Notes: generated by a model not told the origin, from the sequence alone. DNA of 21,872 nt from JANRKG01 sp033763635 (GCA_033763635.1 JANRKG010000154.1:1-21872), one strand, 5' to 3'; shown: positions 7,697-16,378, counted from the stretch's first letter. Program-made: numbers and translations.

Positions 7697-10600
7697 ATGA
7701 TTGAGGTTGAGCAGGGTCTTGAGATTGCGGATGAGATCGTCTTTGTAAAAACAGGGAGACGATTGAGTAGTGTAGAGATTGCGGTGCTTCAAGGGGCCTG
7801 GTTATCTCAAACCTATGAACAAATCGCGGATTCAACAAACTATTCAATTAGCTACCTCAATCGCACGGTTGCGCCAAAGCTCTGGCAGACGCTCTCGCTG
7901 GCATTAGGGGAAGAGGTTAATAAAAAAAACTTTCGGTTTTGTATGGAACGACGCTGGCGACAGGACCAGAAGAACGCTGCGATCGCCCAATCCTTCAACG
8001 CCGTCGCTGAAGCGCCTCAACTTCCAGTTCCGAATCCGCAATTTCTCCCTCCTACGGCCCAACCTGGAAATGCAAAGCTGTGCGCTTCTATGGAAGTTCG
8101 AGTGGATTGGGGGGATGCGATCGATGTGTCAGTGTTTTACGGTCGCGATCAGGAGTTGACGACGCTGCGCCATTGGATCGTGGACGATCGATGTCGGTTG
8201 GTTGTCATTCTGGGCATGGGTGGCATGGGAAAAACCGCCCTTTCCATTCGTCTTGCACAACAAGTGATGGGAACTGGGGAAGTTTCTCCACCCCCTTTCC
8301 AATTTATCATCTGGCGCAGTCTGGGAAATGCACCCCTGTTGGAAGATCTGGTGAGGGATCTGATTCCAGTGTTGTCCGATGGGCAGGATAGGGAGTTACC
8401 AAAGTCTACCTCTGCCCAGATTAGCCGATTGCTTTATTACTTTAAACAGCGGCCCTGTTTGCTGATTTTAGATGGGATTGAAGCGATTTTGCGGAGTGGG
8501 AACCCGGTCGGACAATACTTACCGGACTATGAGGCGTACCGGGATTTAATGCGGCAGGTGGGGGAAGGAACCCATCAAAGTTGTGTGATGATCACCAGTC
8601 GCGAAAAACCGATGGAAATTGCCGCCCTGGAAGGGGAAACTCTGCCAGTTCGGGTGTTGCAACTGGCGGGGTTAGATCTGGCAGAAAGTATGGAGGTATT
8701 TGCGACCAAGGGGCTATCGGGGTCAGATGACGATCGCCAACAACTGCTCGATCGCTACCGGGGAAATCCACTTGCACTCAAAATTGTCTCGACTTCTATT
8801 CGCGAACTTTTTGACGGCAATATTACCCAGTTTTTGCAGGAAGAAACGATTATCTTCAATGGCATTCGCATCTTGCTGGATCAACAATTTAACCGTCTGG
8901 CTGATTTAGAAAAGCAGATTCTTTACTGGCTAACCATTAACCGGGAATGGGTCTCTCTGTCGGGCTTGCAAAATGATCTCGTCCCTGCAACCCCTCGCCC
9001 GAAGTTGTTGGAAACATTGGAATACCTGGGACGACGATCGCTCATTGATCAGAGTGCTGCTCAATTTACGCTGCAACCCGTAATGATGGAGTACCTGACC
9101 GAGAAATTAATTGAGCAGGTGACACAGGAATTAATTGAAGCCACAACAGGTAGTACGGATACCTTTGCAAATGCAATGTTCCATCGCTATGCCCTGATTA
9201 AAGCCACTGCGAAAGACTTTGTGCGGGAAAACCAAATTCGCCTGATTCTTCAGCCGATCGTCGATCGGTTGCGGCTCCAGTTCAGTTCGGAAGCGGCTCT
9301 AGAACAGCAAATTTTGCGGATTTTGATGTTGGTGCGGCGAGCAGAAACTCGCTTGTCGGGGTACGGTCCCGGTAATTTGTTGAACCTGATGGCACGGCTG
9401 GGCCTGGATTTTACGGGATATGACTTTTCCCAACTGACGGTACGACAGGCTTATTTACGGGATGTGTTTTTGCGACGGGTGAACTTTGCCAATGCAAATC
9501 TGAGTCAATCGATTTTTGCAGAACCGATTGGCAGTATCCAGACGGCTCGTTTCAGTGCTGATGGGACACTGATTGCTGCCGCAGGAGTCGATGGCTTTAT
9601 CTATGTCTGGCGCACGGATACCGGACAACGCCTCTACACCCTACCTGCCCATACCCACTACATCACAGACCTGACCTTTAGCCCTATCGCTCCTTTACTA
9701 GCCAGCAGCAGCCTGGATGCCACCGTTAAGATATGGGATCTAGAAACCGGACGCTGTGTGCAAACCTGGCAAACTCCCAGTTCTTCCTGGGGAGTGGTTT
9801 TCAGTTCCAAGGGTGAATGGCTGGTGAATGGGCAGGGGGACGGCAGCATTCGAATTTGGGAGGTTAAAACAGGGCATTGCTTGAAAGTGCTGGAGGGCCA
9901 TGTTGGTCAAGTTCGGGATGTGGCCATTCACCCAACTGGAGAAATGCTGGCGAGTGGTGGATACGACCATACGGTGCGGCTCTGGAACCTGACTACGGGG
10001 GACTGTCTGACCGTTCTGACGGGCCATACCCATGTGATTTGGCAAGTCGCTTTCAATCCACAGGGCACTCAACTTGCAACCGCCAGTTTCGATCGCACCC
10101 TCAAACTTTGGGATATCCGTGAGATGCAACCCTCCCCATCCCAAGCAACGTCGGTTTCTTGCACCCACACCCTTGAACTGCACACGAAGCAAGTCACGGG
10201 TATTGCCTACAGTCCGATCCAGGCCGGAGAACCCATGCTCATCAGTCTCAGTTTCGATCGTACCGTCCGCATCTGGAACCCAGAGACCGGAGACTGTCTA
10301 CACCTGATTTCGGGGTATCGCAGTAATCCCTGGAGTGTGGATTTAAGCCCGGATGGTCAGTTAATCCTGACGGGAAGTGAAGATGGCATCAGACTTCGAG
10401 ATGTGAGTAATGGTGCTAGTGTTCTCACCCTCCAGGGTGTGACTCAAGCGGTGCGCGGTCTTGCGTTTCATGCCCATAGCGGGCAATGGGTGAGCAGCGG
10501 GGATGATTGCCAAGTTCGGATCTGGGATGGAACTGGACACTGTGTTCCCTTATCGCAAAGTCATCCGGCTCCGGTTTGGGGTGTCACCTGCCATCCTCAA

Positions 10601-11416
10601 GCACCTTTGATCGCGAGTGGATGTCTGGAGGGACAGATCAAACTCTGGGATTCTGCAACCGGGCGGTGTTTACAAACCATTCAGGCCCATGCTGATTGGA
10701 TTTTAGGGTTAGCAACCCATCCCCAAGGAAACTGGTTCGTCAGTGGCAGCTTTGACTGCACCCTGAAATTCTGGAACTGGAATGGGGAATGCTTGAGAAG
10801 TGTCTCCACGGAACACAATATTTATCCGATCGCCGTCCATCCCCAGGGCGATCGGATTGCAACCGGAAGCAACGACTATCAGGTGCGTCTGTGGGATGGG
10901 GAAACGGGAAGTTGCTTGCTCACGTTACAGGGCCATACGAATATTGTCTGGGCCGTTGCCTTTCACCCCAATGGTAAGGTGCTGGTAAGTGGCGGGGATG
11001 ACCAGACAATTCGGGTGTGGGATGGGAAATCAGGCCAATGCCTTGTAACGTTGCAGGAACATCAGGGAGCAGTGCTATCCCTGGCTTTTAACGCCGAGGG
11101 AACCTATTTGGCGAGTAGTGGCAGCGATCGAAGCATCCGAATCTGGGATACCAAAACCTGGAAATGCTTGAAGGTATTGGAAGGCCATACCAGTGTTGTT
11201 CCAGCCATTGTCTTTCAACCCACCGATGGGAAGCAAGTGATTTTAGTCAGTGCCAGCCAGGATGAAACAATCCGAATTTGGGACGGGGAGACGGGCGTTT
11301 GTTTACAAGTTTTCCGCCCTGAGCGGATTTACGAAGGCATGAAGATTGCTCAAGTGAATGGCCTCACAGAGGCACAAAAAGCAGCTTTGCAACTGTTGGG
11401 GGCAAGTTTAGATTGA
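7697..11416 (+). CDS. HTH / NB-ARC (STAND) ATPase with 14 WD40 repeats
   Basis: This 1239-residue STAND-class signalling switch has three parts. Residues 1-85 form a small helical domain of the HTH type found at the N-terminus of vWA-MoxR-associated and related cyanobacterial proteins (LSSVEIAVLQGAWLSQTYEQIA). An NB-ARC NTPase follows at about 145-480: P-loop GMGGMGKT at 173-180, Walker B LLILDG with Asp259, sensor-type MITSRE, the GLPL-like GNPLALKI, and a winged-helix segment. A short pentapeptide-like stretch (LRRVNFANANLSQSIF) leads into fourteen WD40 units at about 609-1205, enough for two seven-bladed propellers. The end, YEGMKIAQVNGLTEAQKAAL, is typical of cyanobacterial NB-ARC/WD40 proteins. 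In STAND proteins the repeats sense a ligand and the NTPase then oligomerises. No effector domain is fused, so output probably passes through a partner bound by the N-terminal domain. No good Shine-Dalgarno precedes the ATG. Confidence 0.9.
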   Translation: MIEVEQGLEIADEIVFVKTGRRLSSVEIAVLQGAWLSQTYEQIADSTNYSISYLNRTVAPKLWQTLSLALGEEVNKKNFRFCMERRWRQDQKNAAIAQSFNAVAEAPQLPVPNPQFLPPTAQPGNAKLCASMEVRVDWGDAIDVSVFYGRDQELTTLRHWIVDDRCRLVVILGMGGMGKTALSIRLAQQVMGTGEVSPPPFQFIIWRSLGNAPLLEDLVRDLIPVLSDGQDRELPKSTSAQISRLLYYFKQRPCLLILDGIEAILRSGNPVGQYLPDYEAYRDLMRQVGEGTHQSCVMITSREKPMEIAALEGETLPVRVLQLAGLDLAESMEVFATKGLSGSDDDRQQLLDRYRGNPLALKIVSTSIRELFDGNITQFLQEETIIFNGIRILLDQQFNRLADLEKQILYWLTINREWVSLSGLQNDLVPATPRPKLLETLEYLGRRSLIDQSAAQFTLQPVMMEYLTEKLIEQVTQELIEATTGSTDTFANAMFHRYALIKATAKDFVRENQIRLILQPIVDRLRLQFSSEAALEQQILRILMLVRRAETRLSGYGPGNLLNLMARLGLDFTGYDFSQLTVRQAYLRDVFLRRVNFANANLSQSIFAEPIGSIQTARFSADGTLIAAAGVDGFIYVWRTDTGQRLYTLPAHTHYITDLTFSPIAPLLASSSLDATVKIWDLETGRCVQTWQTPSSSWGVVFSSKGEWLVNGQGDGSIRIWEVKTGHCLKVLEGHVGQVRDVAIHPTGEMLASGGYDHTVRLWNLTTGDCLTVLTGHTHVIWQVAFNPQGTQLATASFDRTLKLWDIREMQPSPSQATSVSCTHTLELHTKQVTGIAYSPIQAGEPMLISLSFDRTVRIWNPETGDCLHLISGYRSNPWSVDLSPDGQLILTGSEDGIRLRDVSNGASVLTLQGVTQAVRGLAFHAHSGQWVSSGDDCQVRIWDGTGHCVPLSQSHPAPVWGVTCHPQAPLIASGCLEGQIKLWDSATGRCLQTIQAHADWILGLATHPQGNWFVSGSFDCTLKFWNWNGECLRSVSTEHNIYPIAVHPQGDRIATGSNDYQVRLWDGETGSCLLTLQGHTNIVWAVAFHPNGKVLVSGGDDQTIRVWDGKSGQCLVTLQEHQGAVLSLAFNAEGTYLASSGSDRSIRIWDTKTWKCLKVLEGHTSVVPAIVFQPTDGKQVILVSASQDETIRIWDGETGVCLQVFRPERIYEGMKIAQVNGLTEAQKAALQLLGASLD

Positions 11417-11425
11417 TGTTGGAAT

Positions 11426-12538
11426 TTAAACACCGACCAGAGATTCCCGTCTTTGAGACCGTAACAGGGATTCTCCAGTGTCTGCATCAAACCAGTGAAT
11501 TGAGGCGGGTGGCAGGGCCAGGGTAATCTCCTGGTGGCCCCAAGTTTGGTCCGCAGGTAACAACACCCGCAGGTTCGTACCTTCACCCTGGGAACTGTTG
11601 ATCCGCACACTCACAAGATTGTGCATTCCCAGGTTTTCCACGAGAAATACTTGCCCCTGAACGGTTTGAGTCTCTTGCGATCGGGCCAATTCCACATCCT
11701 CAGGCCGAATTCCCAACACCACTCGCTGAGGGGGGTGGGAGACCTGTTGAGGCAAGGGAATGCGGTGATCGCCCAAAATGGCTTCCCGCCCCTGACACCG
11801 CAGGGTGAGCAGATTCATTTGAGGACTCCCCACAAAGCTAGCAACAAATTGATTTGCTGGATTGCTGTAAATGCGTTGGGGCGCATCGAGTTGTTGCACA
11901 CAACCGTTGTTGAGAACCGCAACTTTGGTGGAAAGGGTCATGGCTTCTGTTTGGTCGTGGGTGACGTACACAACAGGCACCCCTTGCGTAGCGAACAGTT
12001 GCTTCAGATCCGCCCGGACATGCTCCCGTAACAGGGCATCCAGGTTACTCAGAGGTTCATCCAGCAAAAACACAGTGGGCCGACGCACCAGGGCACGCCC
12101 GACGGCCACCCGCTGCCGCTGTCCTCCCGATAATTGACCGGGTTTGCGACCCATTAAGCTTTCATCCAACCCTAAAAAGCTGCTCACTTCCCCAATGCGA
12201 CGTTTGATTTCATCGGCAGAAGTCTTTTTGAGTTTCAGACCTGCTGCAAGGTTGTCATAAACCGTCAGGTGGGGATACAGGGCATAGCTCTGGAACACCA
12301 TTGCAATGTTTCGATCGCCCGGTCTTGCATAGGTGACATCCCGATCGCCAATCAAAATCTGCCCCCGTGTCGGTTGTTCCAATCCGGCAATCATCCGCAG
12401 CGTTGTGGATTTGCCACACCCGGACGGTCCCAACAGCGTCAGAAATTCACCATCGTCTACCGTGATACTGACATCCTTTACAGGGATGACTTTAGGCGTA
12501 TAGGTTTTATTTAAGTTTTTTAGTTCAAGTCTAGCCAT
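11426..12538 (-). CDS. CUT1-family sugar ABC importer ATP-binding protein (MalK/UgpC-like)
   Basis: This 370-residue ATPase energises the sugar importer encoded upstream of it on the minus strand. Motifs: Walker A GPSGCGKST at 37-45, Q-loop in VFQSYALYPH, signature LSGGQ at 136-140, Walker B VFLLDE at 156-161 and switch His194 (VTHD). After about residue 235 comes the MalK-type regulatory extension with OB/TOBE folds (VASFVGSPQMN..., VVLGIRPEDVELA), which separates CUT1 ATPases from shorter transport ATPases. It is the fourth gene of the operon, 35 bases after the second permease. Its stop lies only nine bases from the stop of the convergent NB-ARC/WD40 gene. MalK-type ATPases can serve several sugar porters, so the sugar is not fixed by this gene. 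Confidence 0.92.
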   Translation of the reverse strand: MARLELKNLNKTYTPKVIPVKDVSITVDDGEFLTLLGPSGCGKSTTLRMIAGLEQPTRGQILIGDRDVTYARPGDRNIAMVFQSYALYPHLTVYDNLAAGLKLKKTSADEIKRRIGEVSSFLGLDESLMGRKPGQLSGGQRQRVAVGRALVRRPTVFLLDEPLSNLDALLREHVRADLKQLFATQGVPVVYVTHDQTEAMTLSTKVAVLNNGCVQQLDAPQRIYSNPANQFVASFVGSPQMNLLTLRCQGREAILGDHRIPLPQQVSHPPQRVVLGIRPEDVELARSQETQTVQGQVFLVENLGMHNLVSVRINSSQGEGTNLRVLLPADQTWGHQEITLALPPASIHWFDADTGESLLRSQRRESLVGV

Positions 12539-12573
12539 TGTCTTTATTAGTAATAAGGTTAACGGGAAAAGAA

Positions 12574-13464
12574 TCAGCCCTTCACGGCCCCTGCGGTCAA
12601 ACCCTGCACGATCTTGCGCTGGAAGAACAACACCAGCAACACCAGAGGTAAGGTTCCTAATACAGTGGCAGCAGCGATCGGGCCAAAGGGAATCTCAAAA
12701 GCAGACGATCCACCTAACTGGGCTGCGGCTACCGGAATGGTTTTCAAGTCCTCACGGGTAATAAAAGTGAGGGCAAAGATAAATTCATTCCAGGCAAAGA
12801 TGAAGGTGAGAATGCCCGTTGTCACTAGGGCCGGAAGGGTCATGGGCAGCACAATGTGGGTCAACATTTGGACGATCGTGTACCCATCCACCCGCGCCGC
12901 GTCCTCCAGATCTTTGGGAAGTTGCTGGAAGAAACTACGCAACACCAGAATTGTCAGAGGCAAGTTAATAGCCGTATAGGGAATGATCAGGGAAAGGTAA
13001 TTATTGCCCAAATGTAGAACCTGCACAATTTCCAGCAATCCCAAAAACACGAGAATGCCGGGAAACAGGGTGACAATCAAAATCCCAGCCATGACAATCT
13101 TTTCCCCACGAGGGCGAAGTCGGGCGAGGGCATAGGCAGCGGGGGCACCGATTGCCAAGGAGAGAGCCGTTGAGGTGATGGACACAAACGCACTGTTGAG
13201 GATATAACGCCAGAAAGGACGGCGGGTGAATAACTCAATGTAATGGCTCAAGGTATAACGAGTCGGGAAGTAAACCGTTGGCACCGCTGAGATATCCTGG
13301 TTGACCTTGAAAGAGGTCTGCAACTGCCACAGCACCGGAGCGAGGCAGAAAAGCGCCACCAGCACCACCGCGATCGGCAACAGGATCGATCGCCACGTCA
13401 TCTTAGGTTTATGCCGCGAGGGTTGGGAAGTGGCGATCGGTTGGGAATTAGAAATGGTCGTCAT
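12574..13464 (-). CDS. CUT1-family sugar ABC permease (MalG-like)
   Basis: This inner-membrane permease has 296 residues, normal for MalG-type subunits. A basic cytoplasmic N-terminus (TSQPSRHKPKMTWR) precedes the first transmembrane helix (SILLPIAVVLVALFCLAPVLW); six helices can be read in all. The EAA loop that docks on the ATPase is at about 187-209 (LEDAARVDGYTIVQMLTHIV), with the conserved Asp/Ala/Gly pattern. It starts three bases after the stop of the first permease, so the two are cotranscribed and probably coupled. The partners would be the flanking permease and ATPase. Confidence 0.92.
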   Translation of the reverse strand: MTTISNSQPIATSQPSRHKPKMTWRSILLPIAVVLVALFCLAPVLWQLQTSFKVNQDISAVPTVYFPTRYTLSHYIELFTRRPFWRYILNSAFVSITSTALSLAIGAPAAYALARLRPRGEKIVMAGILIVTLFPGILVFLGLLEIVQVLHLGNNYLSLIIPYTAINLPLTILVLRSFFQQLPKDLEDAARVDGYTIVQMLTHIVLPMTLPALVTTGILTFIFAWNEFIFALTFITREDLKTIPVAAAQLGGSSAFEIPFGPIAAATVLGTLPLVLLVLFFQRKIVQGLTAGAVKG

Positions 13465-13467
13465 GGG

Positions 13468-14379
13468 TTAAGCAGCCCCCGAATGCTTCGTGTGGGAAGA
13501 ACGACTGAGTAGGAAGCTGACGATCGCAACAGCAATCACCAGCAGGGAGAAGGTGACGACCACCAGAGCCGCGCCATAACCAAAGTCCAGGTAACGCATC
13601 ACCGTTGAGTAGATGTACAGGGACACTACCTCCGTCGCGCCACCGGGACCGCCCCCCGTCATCACGGCCACCAAGTCAAAGATGCCGAAAGACTGAGCAA
13701 ACCGGAATAACAGAGCAATCAAGATCTGGGGCATGAGCAAAGGTAACGTAATCCGGCGAAAACTTTGCCAGGGACTTGCCCCTTCGATCGAGTAGGCTTC
13801 ATACAGATCTGGGGAAATGGATTGCAATCCTGCCAATAACAAAATGCTGATGAAAGGAGTCGTTTTCCAGACATCCGCAAAGACAAGGGCCACCATTGCG
13901 AGGGCAGGTTCCCCCAACCAGTTAATGCCATTGCGAATGAGTCCTAACCGCAGCAGGATATCGTTCACGACCCCAAACTGATCATTAAAAATCCAGGCCC
14001 AGGCTAGCCCAATCAGGGCCGTGGGTAAGGCCCAGGGCAGAATGGCGATCGTTCTCACTACATCCCGTCCAAAGAACTTTTGATTGAGCACGAGGGCAAT
14101 TCCCAACCCCAGCAGCAGTTCCAGAATGACCGCAGAAGTGGTGAAGACGATCGTGGCCCAAAAACTCTGCCAGAAGCGCCCATCCCCAATCAAACGACCG
14201 TAATTAGTAAAACCAGAGAAAACAGCCTGTAGTTCTGTTCCCAGGTTTTTGGTAAACAGACTGAGCCAGAAAGCCCGCCCAATGGGATAGGCAAAGACCA
14301 GAAGCAATAACAAAACCGCTGGCAGCAGCAACATCCAGGCTGTGCGTCGATCCCGTTGTTCTAAAGTCAAAGGAGCCAT
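13468..14379 (-). CDS. CUT1-family sugar ABC permease (MalF-like)
   Basis: This inner-membrane permease has 303 residues from ATG 14379. That start was chosen because AGGAAG lies five bases upstream and because the reading frame extended to 14487 would overlap the binding-protein gene by 98 bases with unlikely, basic, non-conserved residues. The first helix is AWMLLLPAVLLLLLVFAYPIG, and six helices are visible. The EAA loop is at about 194-213 (YEAYSIEGASPWQSFRRI). There is no large periplasmic P2 loop like that of E. coli MalF, which is usual for CUT1 systems outside enterobacteria. The start lies 10 bases after the binding-protein stop, and its Shine-Dalgarno sits at that stop codon, suggesting coupling. 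Confidence 0.9.
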   Translation of the reverse strand: MAPLTLEQRDRRTAWMLLLPAVLLLLLVFAYPIGRAFWLSLFTKNLGTELQAVFSGFTNYGRLIGDGRFWQSFWATIVFTTSAVILELLLGLGIALVLNQKFFGRDVVRTIAILPWALPTALIGLAWAWIFNDQFGVVNDILLRLGLIRNGINWLGEPALAMVALVFADVWKTTPFISILLLAGLQSISPDLYEAYSIEGASPWQSFRRITLPLLMPQILIALLFRFAQSFGIFDLVAVMTGGGPGGATEVVSLYIYSTVMRYLDFGYGAALVVVTFSLLVIAVAIVSFLLSRSSHTKHSGAA

Positions 14380-14389
14380 TGATTCTTCC

Positions 14390-15700
14390 TCATGCCGCCT
14401 GTTTGCCAGATTCCAACAGTCGCCGCGTTTCCGCTGCGGCTGATTGCATCGCCTGTTCTGGACTGAGGCGATGGGTGAGGGTTGCACTCAGGTAACGTTG
14501 CAGAATGTCCGAAACCTGGGCATATTGCGCGATCGGGGGACGTAAGACGGCCTGATCCACCACTTCCAACAGTTGGGGATAGTGCCCATACTTAGCAACA
14601 ATTTCTGGGTCTGTGAACAATTCCCGCCGACTGGGAACATACCCAGCATTCAAAATGAACCGTTTTTGAGCTTCCCGACTCGTGAAAAATTGAATGGCTG
14701 TCCAGGCTTCTTTAGGATGGCGGGAGGATTTAGCAATTCCCAATCCCCAACCTCCCAGGCAAGATCCTCCCGTCTGACCGGGAGCGTGCACCATCGACTG
14801 AATCGCAATCTTGCCCTTCACCGGGCTTCCTTCCTGGTTTGCCAGGGGCCAGACGTAAGGCCAGCTTCTCAGAAATACGGCCTGTCCACCCTGGAACAGT
14901 CGGCGGGTTTCTTCTTCCTGGTAAGTAGTGACACCCGGAGGAGAAACTCCTTCTTTGACCGTATCCTTCAGGAATGCGATCGCCTGTAATGCTTCCGGAC
15001 GGTCCAAACCCACATCTAGCGTATCCGGATTCACCCAGAACCCACCAAATCCTTCTAACACTTCAATAAACATCGCCACCAGTCCTTCATATTGGCGACC
15101 CTGCCAGATGTAGCCCCATTGAGCCGCATCCTTTTCTTGCAGCGTTTTAGAGATGCGGATCAGATCAGCAAAAGTTTCTGGGGGCTGAAGTCCCGCTTCT
15201 TGCAGGAGATCTTTTCGGTAATACAACATCCCCGCATCCGATCGAATCGGCATTCGGTATAACCTGTCGTTGTATCGTCCCCCTTCCACATCTTTGGGAG
15301 AGAAGGCTTGGAGTTCTTCAGGAGACACGCGATCGGTCAGATCCAGCAACCACCCAGCCGATGCAAATTTGGCAGTCCAGATCACATCCATGTTGATCAG
15401 GTCATAGGGTGAATCTCCCAAAATGAACGCAGAAGTATAAAGATCCTCCAGCAAATTGGTAGCATTCGGCCCTTCAATGATGTTGATGCGAATGCGAGGG
15501 TTTTGCGTCTCAAAATCTCGAATCAAGCCCTGTTTCCAGGGTTGGGCATCGGGGGCAGTCATCAATAAATTGAGGGTGACAGGTTGCTGAGCCATGACCA
15601 GCAAACTGGTGAGAATCACCCCCAAAAAGACACCGAAAAACAGCCCCCACCGTTGGAGCGATCGGCGATGGCGGAGTAAGTGTAGGTGAAGGTCGTGCAT
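14390..15700 (-). CDS. Extracellular sugar-binding protein of a CUT1 ABC importer (SBP family 1)
   Basis: This periplasmic binding protein has 436 residues from ATG 15700 and captures the sugar for the two permeases. The frame extends to a TTG at 15733, but the ATG gives a normal signal peptide: basic LLRHRRSLQRW, hydrophobic GLFFGVFLGVILTSLLV, and probable cleavage after VMA at residue 37. There is no lipobox cysteine, so it should be free in the periplasm. Neither start has a strong Shine-Dalgarno. Family signs are VTLNLLMTAPDAQPWKQGLI with FETQNPRIRINIIEGP at the mature N-terminus, the DVIWTAKFASAGWLLDLTD hinge region, and an aromatic-rich sugar site (WVNPDT, GGWGLGIAKSSRHPKEAW). It is the first gene of the operon. 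Trehalose, maltose, sucrose or glucosylglycerol are all plausible ligands; the sequence does not decide. Confidence 0.9.
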   Translation of the reverse strand: MHDLHLHLLRHRRSLQRWGLFFGVFLGVILTSLLVMAQQPVTLNLLMTAPDAQPWKQGLIRDFETQNPRIRINIIEGPNATNLLEDLYTSAFILGDSPYDLINMDVIWTAKFASAGWLLDLTDRVSPEELQAFSPKDVEGGRYNDRLYRMPIRSDAGMLYYRKDLLQEAGLQPPETFADLIRISKTLQEKDAAQWGYIWQGRQYEGLVAMFIEVLEGFGGFWVNPDTLDVGLDRPEALQAIAFLKDTVKEGVSPPGVTTYQEEETRRLFQGGQAVFLRSWPYVWPLANQEGSPVKGKIAIQSMVHAPGQTGGSCLGGWGLGIAKSSRHPKEAWTAIQFFTSREAQKRFILNAGYVPSRRELFTDPEIVAKYGHYPQLLEVVDQAVLRPPIAQYAQVSDILQRYLSATLTHRLSPEQAMQSAAAETRRLLESGKQAA

Positions 15701-16001
15701 AGGGGAAATAAAAAGCAGAATGAACCGCAGCAAAATTGTTGACAGGCCAAGAGAATGAATAGCGCTCCTGCGATCGAGGAGAGCGACATAAGATTTTTAA
15801 GTGAGCGGTTCCGACTTTAAAGTTTGTCAAGTCTGAAGAACTGCTACTTAATTAGTAAAGTTTTTATGTAATAAACAATCAGGAATTACTTAACAGCTTT
15901 AAAAAGGCGAATAAAAGAAGGCTACAGCTTGTTTGAGTCCCTCTGTAACCCCCCAAAGAAACAGCAAATTTTGTTCTAGAATCGTTCTTCTTGATGACGT
16001 T

Positions 16002-16019
16002 TCAAAAACCAGTTTTTGA
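16002..16019. promoter_or_regulatory. Perfect 18-base palindrome (operator candidate)
   Basis: TCAAAAAC and GTTTTTGA are exact inverted copies separated by two bases. The symmetry and size suit a dimeric regulator, such as the LacI-type proteins that often control sugar importers, but no such regulator is encoded here. As RNA, the two-base loop makes it a poor hairpin, so a DNA-binding site is the better reading. Confidence 0.4.
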
Positions 16020-16046
16020 TAAATTAGGTGAACACTATTTACATTT

Positions 16047-16065
16047 TTAAGTTCATTAAACTTAA
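16047..16065. repeat. Inverted repeat TTAAGTT/AACTTAA
   Basis: Seven-base perfect arms around a five-base loop (CATTA), followed by AT-rich sequence. It could be a weak regulatory site. As a terminator it would be unusual, because no gene ends nearby on either strand. Confidence 0.35.
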
Positions 16066-16137
16066 TATTTTAATAGCTTTTGCAATGATTGATTGCGGCT
16101 TTCAGAGAAACACCTTGTAAAAGGGTTTGAAAAGCTG

Positions 16138-16247
16138 GCAGCGGATTGAAAAACGGATGAAACGGATGGAGGAGTGCCTTTCTATCAACCCCCTATCTGT
16201 TTCATTTGTTATCTGTTTCATTCGTTACATCCGTTCCTATCCGCTGC
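16138..16247. repeat. Composite inverted/direct repeat with CGGATG words
   Basis: The outer arms are GCAGCGGAT (16138-16146) and ATCCGCTGC (16239-16247), perfect inverted copies. Just inside are AACGGATG and CATCCGTT (16229-16236), again exact. The left side adds ATGAAACGGAT (16157-16167). The right side holds two 16-base direct repeats, ATCTGTTTCATTTGTT (16195-16210) and ATCTGTTTCATTCGTT (16211-16226), which pair with it apart from a G-T change. A long imperfect hairpin of about 110 bases would form, with alternative registers. Another TTCATCCGT follows at 16252. It lies about 130 bases upstream of the cassette and could be a dispersed repeat, a small mobile element remnant or a structured leader. 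Confidence 0.65.
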
Positions 16248-16362
16248 TTACTTCATCCGTGTTACTAAAAACAAGCGACTTCACCTGTGTGACCCCAATG
16301 ATGTGACTGTTCCTTCCAAAAACAAACGCCTATCTTAGATTTCAACGGCTTCCGCATGTTCT

Positions 16363-16370
16363 AAGGAAGG
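16363..16370 (+). promoter_or_regulatory. Ribosome binding site deciding the 16379 start
   Basis: AAGGAAGG ends eight bases before ATG 16379. An in-frame GTG at 16370 overlaps the motif itself and would have no spacing, so the ATG is preferred. Confidence 0.65.
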
Positions 16371-16378
16371 TGAAATGT

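Larger units (their letters stand above)
15734..16378. other. AT-rich intergenic island between divergent operons
   Basis: About 640 bases without a credible gene separate the start of the leftward sugar-transport operon from the start of the rightward cassette, so promoters for both should lie here. It is visibly richer in A and T than the flanking genes. It contains the symmetric word TACTTAATTAGTA (15845-15857), two palindromes around 16002-16065 and a repeat-rich hairpin at 16138-16247. The hexamer TATCTT at 16331 is a weak -10 candidate for the rightward cassette. I found no tRNA-like, riboswitch-like or CRISPR-like pattern. Confidence 0.6.

Noticed and set aside
14380..14487. Longer N-terminus for the MalF-like permease
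   Set aside because: It would overlap the binding-protein gene by 98 bases. The residues are basic and unlike the family, and a good Shine-Dalgarno precedes ATG 14379.
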